Positions 25,107-37,085 of a stretch of DNA of 64,000 bases are shown here, in pieces. Source of the stretch: an uncultured Pelagibacteraceae bacterium (GTDB lineage Bacteria > Pseudomonadota > Alphaproteobacteria > Pelagibacterales > Pelagibacteraceae). A model generated the notes under the pieces. The model did no database searches and was not told the origin of the DNA. It saw only the letters and a program-made list of their open reading frames with translations. The position numbers and the translations under genes were made by a program. The stretch is taken from positions 1 to 64,000 of the forward strand of contig CACGZG010000003.1 in NCBI GenBank assembly GCA_902577525.1. Direction: 5' to 3'. Each line of letters begins with the position of its first letter. Positions within the stretch are counted from its first letter, which is position 1.

Positions 25107-26098
25107 TATTTGGCTGTTTCAATTGATCGATTAATTTCTAATTTTGCCTCAAATTCTCTCAATCTTTTCCACACTGAAATCAATTCAACTATTATTGGCC
25201 AACTCCTAACAAGATATTGTAGAGAGGTTTCAACTCGTCCAAAAGCTCTAATTATTTGTTGTACAAAACCTAAAGTAATTGCACCTGTAACAATTGTTGG
25301 TGCTAATGCTAGATAAGGAACAATTACCATGCCTTGTAAATAGCTCCATTTAACTGCATTAAAATAAAGATAATGAAAATACATTCTATAATGTATTTTT
25401 CTTACTCCACCATAAAGATCAGTTATTTTTTCCGGTTTTGCGCTTTCTTTAAAATCTTCACCTAAAACAAGCTCTTTTCTATATGCAGCCTCTTCTTTTT
25501 GAATATCATATTCTATACCAGGTAATTTAATTCCTACACTCGCTAATAATAAAGTACCACCTAATGCAGAGACTATTGCAACCCATACTAAAGCATGTTC
25601 TACCTCGCCTATCCATGGAAGCACAGTTATACTTTTTGACAAACCCCATAATATTGGTGTAAATGCAATTAACGTCATTAAACTCCTTAAAAGTTCAGCA
25701 CCAAGTCCCTCCATAATTCTTGCAAATTTAAGTGTATCCTCTTGTACTCTTTGTGAAGCTCCTTCAATTGATGAAGCATCATCCCAATAATCATGATAAT
25801 AATCAGCCATTGCAGTTCTCCATCTAAAGGTCCAATGACTCGTAAAATAATCACTAAAAATAACTACAAGAATATAAACAGCCGCTATTTTTGCAAAGGT
25901 AAATAAATAAGATATGAATTCTTTTTCTGAAACTGAATTAGGCTCGGTCAAAGCTTTTTGTAAAGTATCATAAAATTCACCAAACCATTCATTTATCCTA
26001 ACATCTAGTTGTACTTGATACCATGTGGCTGATAAAATTAATAAAGTCCCACCAATGCTCCATATAAACCATTTTTTTTGTGTAAAAAATTTAAACAT
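25106..26098 (-). CDS. SbmA/BacA-like inner-membrane transporter
   Basis: A 330-residue membrane protein related to SbmA/BacA, which are proton-driven importers of peptides and other compounds shaped like ABC membrane domains but lacking the ATPase. Visible segments are WYQVQLDVRINEWFGEFYDTLQ, the motif WRTAMADYYHDYW and ASQRVQEDTLKFARIMEGLG, all typical. It is shorter than E. coli SbmA (about 406). It overlaps glpX by one base and the complex I subunit gene ends just upstream. Confidence 0.85.
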   Translation of the reverse strand: MFKFFTQKKWFIWSIGGTLLILSATWYQVQLDVRINEWFGEFYDTLQKALTEPNSVSEKEFISYLFTFAKIAAVYILVVIFSDYFTSHWTFRWRTAMADYYHDYWDDASSIEGASQRVQEDTLKFARIMEGLGAELLRSLMTLIAFTPILWGLSKSITVLPWIGEVEHALVWVAIVSALGGTLLLASVGIKLPGIEYDIQKEEAAYRKELVLGEDFKESAKPEKITDLYGGVRKIHYRMYFHYLYFNAVKWSYLQGMVIVPYLALAPTIVTGAITLGFVQQIIRAFGRVETSLQYLVRSWPIIVELISVWKRLREFEAKLEINRSIETAK

Positions 26099-26380
26099 TT
26101 ATTTCAAAAAATTATCAGCGTAAGATTTTTTTATAATTTTTCTTTTTTTTGGTTCAATTATTTCAAAAATAATTTTTTTCTTTTTTGCATAATTGATAGC
26201 TTGTTCTTTGGTTGAAAATTCTAATTTTAATTCAGAAAGAGTGTCAGAAGAACTTTCCCATCCCATCAATGGATTGATCGAAGGGTCTTCAGTTTCGAAT
26301 TCTAAAATCCACTTATTAATTTTGCCTAAACCAGACTGCATGGCACTTTTATTTGGTATATAAATTTTAGCTTTTTTCAT
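26099..26380 (-). CDS. Complex I accessory subunit, NDUFS4-type (ETC complex I subunit region)
   Basis: A 93-residue protein with the PF04800 pattern: AKIYIPNKSAMQSG at the N-terminus, WILEFE, then NPLMGWESSSDTLSE and STKEQAINYAKK. It is the bacterial counterpart of the mitochondrial 18-kDa NDUFS4 subunit, found in alphaproteobacteria. I place the start at 26,380, because the open frame further upstream is translated tRNA-Pro. The ATG is 7 bases after the tRNA CCA, with no ribosome site between. No other nuo gene is in the window. Confidence 0.88.
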   Translation of the reverse strand: MKKAKIYIPNKSAMQSGLGKINKWILEFETEDPSINPLMGWESSSDTLSELKLEFSTKEQAINYAKKKKIIFEIIEPKKRKIIKKSYADNFLK

Positions 26381-26387
26381 AACATGC

Positions 26388-26464
<77 letters not shown>

Positions 26465-26558
26465 AATGGGTTACTAATACAGTAGTTATTGATATTTTCA
26501 ATGGATAAAGCTCTTAAAAATAAAAGAATTTTGATAAAAATCTGATATATAGAAAATC

Positions 26559-27011
26559 ATGATTATAACATGCCCTTGTGGTAACAAAAAATTTGAAATT
26601 GATGCGACTTTAATTCCTAAAAAAGGTCGTCATTTACAATGTGGATCGTGTGCTAAAATCTGGTTTTTTAAACATGAGAACATTATTTTAGAAAATCAAT
26701 TTATAGAGAAAGAAAATACTTCTTTTGATAATGAATTTCAAAATGAAAAAAAAATAATTGATAAAAATCTTAAAAATAAAAACTTTAAAACAAAAAAAGC
26801 ACTTGTCAAATATGAAAAAAGAAAAAAAATTACTTTTAAAAACTTATTGTCATATTTCATAGTTTTCATAATCTCTTTCATTGCTCTGATAATAATCTTA
26901 GATACATTTAAATCACCTTTGATAAACTATTTTCCAGAATTAGAACTAATTTTATATAATCTTTATGAAAGTATTGATGATATAACATTATTTGTGAAAG
27001 ATTTGATTTAA
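26559..27011 (+). CDS. Zinc-ribbon (MJ0042-type) membrane protein
   Basis: A 150-residue protein. The N-terminal ~40 residues form a zinc ribbon with CPCG and CGSC and the ending KIWFF typical of MJ0042/zinc_ribbon_5 proteins of alphaproteobacteria. A lysine-rich linker follows, then one membrane helix (about 100-122, FIVFIISFIALIIILD). The function is unknown. It is one base from nhaA on the same strand. Confidence 0.75.
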   Translation: MIITCPCGNKKFEIDATLIPKKGRHLQCGSCAKIWFFKHENIILENQFIEKENTSFDNEFQNEKKIIDKNLKNKNFKTKKALVKYEKRKKITFKNLLSYFIVFIISFIALIIILDTFKSPLINYFPELELILYNLYESIDDITLFVKDLI

Positions 27012-27012
27012 A

Positions 27013-28185
27013 ATGATAAATTATATTTCAAAACCTTTTAAATGGTTCTTTAAATTAGAAGCTGCTAGTGGATTAGTTTTGTTATTCGCAGCAATTGTAG
27101 CCCTAATTATTAGTAACTCAAATTTATCAGATTTATATTTTTCAACTTTAAAGAGATATATATTTTTAGGTATAAATGATTTTGGACTTAAACTTAGTGT
27201 AATACATTGGATAAATGATGCTTTAATGGCAATATTTTTCTTTTTCGTAACACTTGAAATTAAAAGAGAATTTTTACAAGGTGAACTTTCAAATATAAAA
27301 CAAGCATTATTACCAATTATTGCTGCAGTTGGTGGAATGGTTGTTCCAGCATTAGTATATATCTATATAAATTTTGGAAATAGCGAAACTCTTAACGGAT
27401 GGGCAATTCCATCTGCTACAGATATCGCTTTCTCTTTAGGAGTTTTGTCTTTATTAGGAAAAAGAGTACCTCTATCACTTAAGGTTTTTTTAACAGCACT
27501 TGCTATTATAGATGATTTAGGTGCAATAGTTATTATTGCTTTATTTTATTCAGGTGATCTAAGTATAAAATATCTTATTTTGATGCTAGCAGCATTTATT
27601 ATTTTATTAATAATAAATAAGTTTAATATTAAAAAGTTTTTACCATATTTAGTAGTTGGTATTTTCTTATGGGACTTTACACACAATTCAGGAATTCATG
27701 CAACAATTGCAGGTGTTTTGCTTGCAATGACTATTCCTCATAGAAAAAAAGAAAAGGATTTTTCATTATTAATTAAGGTTGAACATGCGATAAGCCCTTA
27801 TGTAGCTTTTGGTATCATGCCTTTATTTGCCTTTGCAAATGCTGGAGTTTCCCTAGAAGGTTTATCTTTAAATTCACTTATGGATAAAGTTCCTCTTGGT
27901 ATCGTATTAGGTTTATTTTTAGGAAAACAATTTGGCGTTTTTGTATTTTCTTATATTTCTATAAAATTAAAAATTGCTCAAATGCCAAATAATTCAAATT
28001 GGTATAACTTTTATGGTGTTGGCGTTTTAACCGGAATTGGTTTTACCATGAGTTTGTTTGTTGGAAATTTAGCTTTTGTTGAAAATCTGGAATATATGGA
28101 TGGTGTAAAAATTGGGGTTTTGACTGGGTCATTATTATCCACTTTATTTGGATACTTCTTGATATTACTTACTCCTAATAAGTAA
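27013..28185 (+). CDS. nhaA: Na+/H+ antiporter NhaA
   Basis: A 390-residue membrane antiporter exchanging Na+ (or Li+) for H+, important for pH and salt balance in a marine cell. Diagnostic motifs include FFFVTLEIKREFLQGEL, WAIPSATDIAFSLGVLS and the ion-binding Asp pair in ALAIIDDLGAIVIIA. Twelve helices are apparent and the length is normal. Confidence 0.95.
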   Translation: MINYISKPFKWFFKLEAASGLVLLFAAIVALIISNSNLSDLYFSTLKRYIFLGINDFGLKLSVIHWINDALMAIFFFFVTLEIKREFLQGELSNIKQALLPIIAAVGGMVVPALVYIYINFGNSETLNGWAIPSATDIAFSLGVLSLLGKRVPLSLKVFLTALAIIDDLGAIVIIALFYSGDLSIKYLILMLAAFIILLIINKFNIKKFLPYLVVGIFLWDFTHNSGIHATIAGVLLAMTIPHRKKEKDFSLLIKVEHAISPYVAFGIMPLFAFANAGVSLEGLSLNSLMDKVPLGIVLGLFLGKQFGVFVFSYISIKLKIAQMPNNSNWYNFYGVGVLTGIGFTMSLFVGNLAFVENLEYMDGVKIGVLTGSLLSTLFGYFLILLTPNK

Positions 28186-28191
28186 TTTTTA

Positions 28192-28737
28192 ATGAAAAAA
28201 ATTTTAATTATTGCAATAACCACTCTTATGTTTTTTTTTAATAATTTTGCAAAAGCAAACTACGAAAAAATTTTTTTTGACTTTAAAATTAAAAGTATCT
28301 CAGGTGACATGATTGATTTTAATGATTTTGAAAATAAAGTTATTTTATTAGTGAATACAGCTAGTTTTTGTGGTTTTACAAAACAATATGAAGATCTGCA
28401 AAAATTATGGGAGAAGTATGAAAAAAAAGGATTGATTGTCTTAGGAATACCATCTAATTCATTTAATCAAGAAAAAGATAACGATGATGAGGTTAAAAAA
28501 TTTTGTGAAGTTAATTTTAATATTACTTTCCCATTATCAACAATTACGAGTGTAAAAGGTTCAAATGCTCATGAAATATATAAATGGGCTGAAAAAAATC
28601 ACGGTAAATCAGCAATACCCAAGTGGAATTTCCATAAAATCTTAATAAATAAAGAAGGGAAAATAATAGACACATTTGCATCATTCACTAATCCTTTATC
28701 AAAAAAAGTGATAAAAAAAATTGAAAATTTTCTTTAA
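28192..28737 (+). CDS. Glutathione peroxidase-family protein (cysteine type), exported
   Basis: A 181-residue thiol peroxidase with an N-terminal signal peptide (about 1-23, ending AKA). The active-site motif is NTASFCGFTKQY, so the peroxidatic residue is Cys, not selenocysteine. The second signature is GIPSNSFNQEKD and the Trp motif is IPKWNFHKILI. It would reduce hydroperoxides in the periplasm, probably with thioredoxin-type reductants. It ends tail to tail with the epimerase gene (4-base overlap). Confidence 0.9.
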   Translation: MKKILIIAITTLMFFFNNFAKANYEKIFFDFKIKSISGDMIDFNDFENKVILLVNTASFCGFTKQYEDLQKLWEKYEKKGLIVLGIPSNSFNQEKDNDDEVKKFCEVNFNITFPLSTITSVKGSNAHEIYKWAEKNHGKSAIPKWNFHKILINKEGKIIDTFASFTNPLSKKVIKKIENFL

Positions 28738-29624
28738 TTAGAATTTCTATTTTTTATAAGATTTTCAATATATTTCGATAAAGAAACTTTTCCAAAATAA
28801 CTGTAAACTTTATTAGATAAATTTATTTTTGTTAATGCTGATGCATATCTTTCACCTGGTCTTTTCTTTAGAAATCTTATTTTGTGCTTAAACATCTTTG
28901 CAACATTATAAATAGAGTAACTTTTTTTACTGGATATACTATAATGTCTACATAAATTTTTTTTCCAAGCGTGATAACAAATCGCTACTGTGTCATTAAT
29001 ATGGGTAAATCTTCTTGTTTGAGTACCAGGTTTTACAACTGGTAATGATTTATTATTCCTGTATGCTTCTTCAAAAATACCAATCACAGTAGCCATATTT
29101 CCTTTTGATATCTGTCTAGGTCCATAAACATTATAAAAATATATTACCTCATATCTAAAACCAAACCATTTTTTCAAATTTTCTAGCAATTCAAGATTTT
29201 TTGCTTTTGTAAAAGCATAAGGAGATAAATTTTTATCCAGTCCCCTATTGCCCAATGTTGCTGAAGTAGCTGAATAGATTAGTTTAATCTTGTTTTTTAA
29301 ACAAAAGCCAAAGATAGCATTAGTACCAACAGAATTTGAACTAATACATTCATTCATGTGAATAAAACTTTGATATATTCTAGCAAATTCACCAAAGTGA
29401 AAAACAGAATTAATTTTTTTTGGGTTTTTGATCAATTTCTCTATATTCTTAGTATCCCCTTTAATATATTTAACTCTTGAATTTTTAATATGATTTTTTT
29501 TTGATCCAGAGGAATAATTATCTAAACTTAATATTTTTATATTTGTCTTATTTATAAAATATTCAATTAGATTTGATCCAACAAAACCTGCGCCACCTGT
29601 TATTATGATTGTATCTTTTTTCAT
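28734..29624 (-). CDS. NAD-dependent sugar epimerase/dehydratase (GalE-like)
   Basis: A 296-residue extended SDR. It has GGAGFVGSNLIEY at the N-terminus, FHFGEFARI, and the catalytic Tyr/Lys in PYAFTKAKN, with the Thr/Ser region YSATSATLGN before it. RRFTHINDTV is the substrate-binding end. It is shorter than GalE (about 330). It could interconvert UDP-glucose and UDP-galactose or related sugars for surface glycans. It is the last gene of the minus-strand run from mltB. Confidence 0.85.
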   Translation of the reverse strand: MKKDTIIITGGAGFVGSNLIEYFINKTNIKILSLDNYSSGSKKNHIKNSRVKYIKGDTKNIEKLIKNPKKINSVFHFGEFARIYQSFIHMNECISSNSVGTNAIFGFCLKNKIKLIYSATSATLGNRGLDKNLSPYAFTKAKNLELLENLKKWFGFRYEVIYFYNVYGPRQISKGNMATVIGIFEEAYRNNKSLPVVKPGTQTRRFTHINDTVAICYHAWKKNLCRHYSISSKKSYSIYNVAKMFKHKIRFLKKRPGERYASALTKINLSNKVYSYFGKVSLSKYIENLIKNRNSN

Positions 29625-29626
29625 TT

Positions 29627-30388
29627 TTATATTTTTACTGTTAAACCATCATATGCAGGTTTGATGTTTTTGGGTAATATATCTAATAAATCATCATAGT
29701 CTAGATCTGAATGTAAATTAGTCAAAATCATTTTTTTAGGCTTCAGTAATTTATTCAATTTAAAAATATCATCTAAATTAAAGTGTGATGAATGTTTTTT
29801 ATACCTTAGGCAATCAATTATCAAATAGTTCAGTTTTTTAAATTTTTTTAAATCTTTTTTAAAAATTTTATTTACATCAGGTAGATAAGCTAATTTCTTA
29901 TTAATTATATAAGATAAACTATTGATGGATCCATGACCCACTTTAATTGATTCTATCTTAATTGATTTATCAAAAGTAAATTTTTTTTTAGAATTATTTA
30001 ATTTTAAAATAGAAGGATAATCATAATTTTTCTGAAAACAGTATGAAAAGGATTTTAATAAATATTTTTTTGTTTTTGTATCGGCATAAACTGGAATTTT
30101 TTTTTTATTTCTTAGGTAAAAAATTCTTAAATCGTTAATTCCATGTGTTTGGTCAGCATGCATATGAGTGTATAAGACTGTATCAATTTTTTTAATCTTG
30201 TTTTTAATTAACTGTTGCCTAAGATCCGGTGAAGTATCAATTAAGATATTTTTGGATTTTCCAATAATTATCGCAGAGCAACGTGATCGAAGATTTTTTA
30301 AATTCTTTGGATTACAATTACCAAAAAAACCATCCGCTCTAGGAACTCCCATAGAACTACCGCAACCAAGTATTATAAATTTCATCAA
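29627..30388 (-). CDS. Metallo-beta-lactamase-fold hydrolase (PhnP-like phosphodiesterase family)
   Basis: A 253-residue protein starting with LGCGSSMGVPRADGFFGNC, typical of the PhnP/cyclic-phosphate phosphodiesterase relatives. The metal motif is YTHMHADQTHGINDLR: the usual HxHxDH reads HxHxDQ, followed by a further His. This may be a family trait rather than a defect. Alphaproteobacteria regularly carry this gene after tatD, as here (2-base gap). The substrate is unknown. Confidence 0.82.
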   Translation of the reverse strand: MMKFIILGCGSSMGVPRADGFFGNCNPKNLKNLRSRCSAIIIGKSKNILIDTSPDLRQQLIKNKIKKIDTVLYTHMHADQTHGINDLRIFYLRNKKKIPVYADTKTKKYLLKSFSYCFQKNYDYPSILKLNNSKKKFTFDKSIKIESIKVGHGSINSLSYIINKKLAYLPDVNKIFKKDLKKFKKLNYLIIDCLRYKKHSSHFNLDDIFKLNKLLKPKKMILTNLHSDLDYDDLLDILPKNIKPAYDGLTVKI

Positions 30389-30390
30389 AA

Positions 30391-31144
30391 TTAATTTTTA
30401 AAAAGTTTGTTAAAATTTGCGGTAGTTTTTGAAATTAACTCATCATTTTTCATATCTCTTAAATCTGCTAGTTTGTTAGCAGTAAATTTCAAAAAAGATG
30501 GCTCATTTTTTTTTCCTCTTTGAGGAACTGGGGCTAAATAAGGACTATCAGTTTCAATTAGTAATCTGTCTAATGGAATAAATTTAAATGTATTTTGGAG
30601 TTCAATTGAATTTTTAAATGTGATAATTCCACTCGCAGAAAAATATGTATTAAAATCTAAAAGTTTTTCAGCAAATTCCCTAGAGCCAGTAAAACAATGC
30701 ATTAAAATTTTTAAGTTTTTAGACTTGAATTCATTAAGTATATTAAATGTTTCCGTTTCAGCGTTTCTTGAGTGTACTATAACTGGTATATTTAATTCAG
30801 CAGCAGCTTCGAGATGATTTTTAAAACTCAAGATTTGTTTTTCTTTATCAGCATTATTATAATAAAAATCTAAACCAGTTTCACCGATACCAATAATCTT
30901 TTTATTTTGTTTGATGTTTGTTATAATTACATTTGTTGAAATAAAATTATTTTCAACTTCATGGGGATGTATTCCAAATGTACCAAAAACAATTTCATTT
31001 TCATTAATTATCCTAATTATTTTTTCATAACTTTGAATAGTTGTACAAATTGTTAAAATTTTTTCTATTCCTATATCTTGAGATCTTTTAATGACATTTT
31101 TGATATCAGTAAATAATGGCTCGTAATCTAAATGGCAATGAGAA

Positions 31145-31152
<8 letters not shown>
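30391..31152 (-). CDS. tatD: TatD-family metal-dependent hydrolase
   Basis: A 253-residue TIM-barrel DNase-type hydrolase. Metal ligands are visible in MIDSHCHLDY (HxH), the Glu in GIGETGLDFYY, His in PVIVHSRNAE and MHCFTGS, and Asp in LLIETDSPYLAP. It lies between metG (8-base overlap) and the MBL gene, the common alphaproteobacterial order. The family acts as a 3'-5' exonuclease in quality control and repair. Confidence 0.93.
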
Positions 31153-33599
<2,447 letters not shown>

Positions 33600-33600
<1 letters not shown>

Positions 33601-34211
33601 TAAATTAGTGAATCTACTTTTTCTAAAATATAAGTTTTATTAATTTGAATACCTATATTAGAATTAATTATCTTATATTTTTTATTATTTTTTGACAATT
33701 TTATAAATCCATTTTGAACTTTATTATAAAAAGATTTATTAAATTTATCATATCTGTTGATATTTTTTCTTTTCTTTAGTCTATTTTCCATATTCTTTGA
33801 ACTAACAGTGTGTAAAAATGTAAAATCTGGCTTAAAATTTTTAAGTAGAAATTGATTGATTTTTTTTATAATTGATAAATTAATACCAAATCCATAATGT
33901 TGATAAGCAATTGTTGAGTCTATAAATCTATCAATTAGAATAATTTTTTTTCTATAATTTTTTTTTAAAAACTGGATACTTTCACTTCTTGCTGCCAAAT
34001 ATAATAATAAATCAGTATTTTTGTTAAAATTGGACTTTTTATTTAATATAAGTTTTCTAATTAATTCAGAATTTTTATTACCTCCTGGTTCTCTTAATTT
34101 TATATAATTAATTCTTTTTTTTTTAAGATATCTAGCAACATTTTCACAATGTAGAGATTTTCCACTTCCTTCGATACCTTCAAAAACAATTACAGGTTTT
34201 TTAGACATCAC
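33600..34211 (-). CDS. tmk: Thymidylate kinase
   Basis: A 203-residue kinase phosphorylating dTMP to dTDP. It shows the P-loop FEGIEGSGKSLHCE, the LREPGGN substrate motif and the DRFIDSTIAYQ region with the catalytic Arg. The start overlaps the dacC-like gene by 11 bases; an ATG pair lies at the start (MMSKKP) and either could be used. Confidence 0.94.
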
Positions 34212-35352
34212 CCCAAATCAAATAATTTATTGATTTCATTAGTCTAGAAAAAATATTTACTCTTTTAACTTCATTTGAGGTTAATAGATCATATTCACCT
34301 ATTAAATTTTCATCATAAACTACTTTTAATTTACCCACTACCTGATCTTTTTTAATTGGCGCCTCTATAGGGCCAGTATAGTTTATTGAAATCTTAAGAC
34401 GCTTTTTTTGTGCTTTTTTTATGGTTTGATAAATATCCTGTTTTACATACACGTCTACAGTATTTTCTTTTCCCAACCAAACTTCAATTTTTTCTATTGG
34501 TTCATTTTTTTTTGCAATATTTATTAAATCATAATTAGTTATTCCATAGGTAAGTAATTTAGTACTTTCTCGAGATCTTGACTTTTTTGTTTCAAAACCA
34601 CTTCCAACAGCTATTAATCTTCTTCCATTTCTTACAATGGATGATGCAAGTGAATATTTTTCTACAGCAAGATAACCAGTTTTTATACCGTCTGCCCCAA
34701 GATTCTTATATAAAAGTGGATTTCTGTTCCCTTGGGTAATTGGATCTCCCCCTGTTCTATCCCAAGTAAATTCTTTTTCTTTAAAAAGTTCATAGAATTC
34801 TGGATGTTCTTTTATTAAGTAAGAAGACATGATTAAAATATCTTTTACAGTAGAATAATTATCTGGATCGTTAATTCCTGAGGAATTAGCAAAATTAGTA
34901 TTTTTCATACCAAGCTCTTTTGCTTTTGCCGTCATTAAGATTGCAAACTCTTCTTCAGTTCCAGCTATACCCTCTGCTAAAGCAATACACGCATCATTGC
35001 CAGATGCAATAATTATGCCCTTAAGAAGGTCATCAACTGAAACTTCATCTCCCACCATTATAAACATTGAAGAATAACCGGCTGTTGATAATCTCCAAGC
35101 TCTCTCGGAAATTATAAATTTATCAGTTAAAGCAATATCTCCAGATTTAATTAAGTCAAAAGCAATTATTGTAGTCATTATTTTTGTCATTGATGCTGGA
35201 TAAATTGATCTATCAGGTTCTTTTTCATATAAAATTTCACCGGACAAAAAATCCTGTAAAATCGCTGTTCTCGCTTTAATTTCTAAATTAGCAAAAGAAT
35301 GCCCTGAAATAAAAAAAAATAAAAATATTGAGATTAAAAACTTATTAAACAT
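34201..35352 (-). CDS. dacC: D-alanyl-D-alanine carboxypeptidase (PBP5/6 family)
   Basis: A 383-residue periplasmic penicillin-binding protein trimming peptidoglycan pentapeptides. It has a signal peptide (about 1-21, GHSFA end), the active-site motif Ser54-Met-Thr-Lys57, SGN in IIASGNDACIALAEG and KTG in DGIKTGYLAV. The C-terminal domain (about 280-370) is the PBP5_C beta-rich part. The symbol dac is by family; which paralogue cannot be told. It lies between rlpA and tmk. Confidence 0.92.
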   Translation of the reverse strand: MFNKFLISIFLFFFISGHSFANLEIKARTAILQDFLSGEILYEKEPDRSIYPASMTKIMTTIIAFDLIKSGDIALTDKFIISERAWRLSTAGYSSMFIMVGDEVSVDDLLKGIIIASGNDACIALAEGIAGTEEEFAILMTAKAKELGMKNTNFANSSGINDPDNYSTVKDILIMSSYLIKEHPEFYELFKEKEFTWDRTGGDPITQGNRNPLLYKNLGADGIKTGYLAVEKYSLASSIVRNGRRLIAVGSGFETKKSRSRESTKLLTYGITNYDLINIAKKNEPIEKIEVWLGKENTVDVYVKQDIYQTIKKAQKKRLKISINYTGPIEAPIKKDQVVGKLKVVYDENLIGEYDLLTSNEVKRVNIFSRLMKSINYLIWGDV

Positions 35353-36094
35353 TATTTAAAATTTCTAAATTTTCAAAATTTAAAAGATACATTTTATCAA
35401 ATGATTCTTGTAAACTTTTTATATCATCAAAAGGTCCTATTAATACCCTATATTTTGTTGGAGATAACTTCTTTAACCTTAAGTTTTTGATGTATGTCTC
35501 TTTTTTAATTCGATCAATCATCATTTTAGCAGAATTTTGATAATAAAAGTCAGCAACTTTTATGGAATATGAAAAAGTTTTACTCTTTTTTTTTTTAATC
35601 TTATTATTTTTATTATTTAAATCATTAATTTGAATACCATCTATTGGTGCTTTTTCAGCAACATTTCTTTCTTCTTCAAAAGTTTTAGCCTTCTTAGCTA
35701 CAAAAGTAGAATCTTTAGGAATCGATACAATTTCGATGTAAGGTTGATTGATATCTAATTCTAAATCCTCAACAATTCTTTTTGTCAGGATTGAATTGTA
35801 AAAATTGGAAAATTCAATCTTATTAGAAGCAACTTCAGCAATTAATGAATTGCCATTCATAGGGTTTGTTATTTTCACCATCGATCTTTTTTTTAGAGAC
35901 TTATGGTATATATTTAAAGATCTTTGATCTAATCTTTTAGTTTTAGATAATTTTTCATCATATATTAATGCAAACCCACTATTTCTATATCTATTTTCAT
36001 AATCAAAATCTATAATTTTAGATTTACTTGATATTGTTTGATTACAATTACTCAATAATAAACAAATAATAATTAGAAAGAGTTTATAATTCAT
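35345..36094 (-). CDS. rlpA: RlpA-like lipoprotein with SPOR domain
   Basis: A 249-residue predicted lipoprotein (LLLSNC lipobox, Cys17). A divergent double-psi beta-barrel segment (about 35-130, with VKITNPMNGNSLIAEV) is followed by a lysine-rich linker and a C-terminal SPOR-type domain (about 170-249, YSIKVADFYYQNSAKMMIDR and YRVLIGPF). RlpA proteins cut denuded glycan strands at the septum, but the catalytic Asp/His signature is hard to see here, so activity is uncertain. Its place between mltB and dacC supports the name. Confidence 0.75.
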   Translation of the reverse strand: MNYKLFLIIICLLLSNCNQTISSKSKIIDFDYENRYRNSGFALIYDEKLSKTKRLDQRSLNIYHKSLKKRSMVKITNPMNGNSLIAEVASNKIEFSNFYNSILTKRIVEDLELDINQPYIEIVSIPKDSTFVAKKAKTFEEERNVAEKAPIDGIQINDLNNKNNKIKKKKSKTFSYSIKVADFYYQNSAKMMIDRIKKETYIKNLRLKKLSPTKYRVLIGPFDDIKSLQESFDKMYLLNFENLEILNNV

Positions 36095-37085
36095 TTTTAA
36101 ATTTATCTTTTAATGTACAAACAGCTAATGCAAATCTTAAAGATCTATTCCATTTTAATATTATTTCATAATTTTCAAAGACAATAAATGCAGGACTTAA
36201 TGTTTTGGAGTTTTTAACTATATCTTTATCCGGTGTTATTATGGCTACCAAAGTATTTTCATCTATATTAGAAAATTTATCTCTATTTTTTATGTATTTT
36301 CTAAAATATTTTAATTTTTTTTTATTTTTAATTTTTTTTGCAGAAACATTAAGTAACTTCTCGGGTATTTCCTCATTTAGTTCAACTTTATAAAAGCAGT
36401 GAGAATTTTTACTCCACCCCATCTTAGAAAGATAGTTAGCTGCAGACGCATATGCATCTTTTGGATTTTTAAGATCTATATAATTGTCTTTATTAAAATC
36501 AATTGCATGATTTTTAATAGTGGAAGGCATAAATTGGAAAAAACCAAAAGCTCCTGCCCAAGAACCATAAAGTGTTTTATAATCAATTTGTTCTGTTTCA
36601 ATAAGCCTTAATAAAATTAACAGTTCTTTTGTAAAAAATTCTGATCTTCTTTTATCATAACTTAATGTTGCTAAAGACGATAGTATATCCATTTTCCCAA
36701 CATATGTGCCAAAATTGGTTTCAATTCCCATTAAAGATAAAAGAAGTTCTTTTTCAATTTCAAACTTATTTTCAACTATGTCTATTAAATCACTATTATT
36801 TTTATAAAAGTTGACACCTTTGATCACTTTTTTTTTTGCTGATCTTTTAGAAACATATGTTTTTGTATCCTCATAAAATTCAGGTTGGTATCTGTCATAT
36901 TTGATTACATTAGGTAAAAATTTAGTTTTTGACATTACTAAATCAAATGTTTTTTCAGAAATATTTTTTGCTATCGCTATATTACGAAAATTTTTTTTCC
37001 ATTCTTCAAATTTTATATTATCATCAGCTGAGACGATTGATGTTAAAAAAAATATTGTAAAAAAAAAATATTTAATTTTTTTCAT
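36084..37085 (-). CDS. mltB: Lytic murein transglycosylase B
   Basis: A 333-residue exported enzyme cleaving peptidoglycan glycan strands to 1,6-anhydro products. It has a signal peptide (about 1-20, VSA end), the catalytic Glu in LMGIETNFGTYVG, the SWAGAFGFFQFMPSTI motif and DAYASAANYLSKMGW. No C-terminal peptidoglycan-binding domain is present. It overlaps the rlpA-like gene by 11 bases and rarD by 14. Confidence 0.92.
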   Translation of the reverse strand: MKKIKYFFFTIFFLTSIVSADDNIKFEEWKKNFRNIAIAKNISEKTFDLVMSKTKFLPNVIKYDRYQPEFYEDTKTYVSKRSAKKKVIKGVNFYKNNSDLIDIVENKFEIEKELLLSLMGIETNFGTYVGKMDILSSLATLSYDKRRSEFFTKELLILLRLIETEQIDYKTLYGSWAGAFGFFQFMPSTIKNHAIDFNKDNYIDLKNPKDAYASAANYLSKMGWSKNSHCFYKVELNEEIPEKLLNVSAKKIKNKKKLKYFRKYIKNRDKFSNIDENTLVAIITPDKDIVKNSKTLSPAFIVFENYEIILKWNRSLRFALAVCTLKDKFKNEL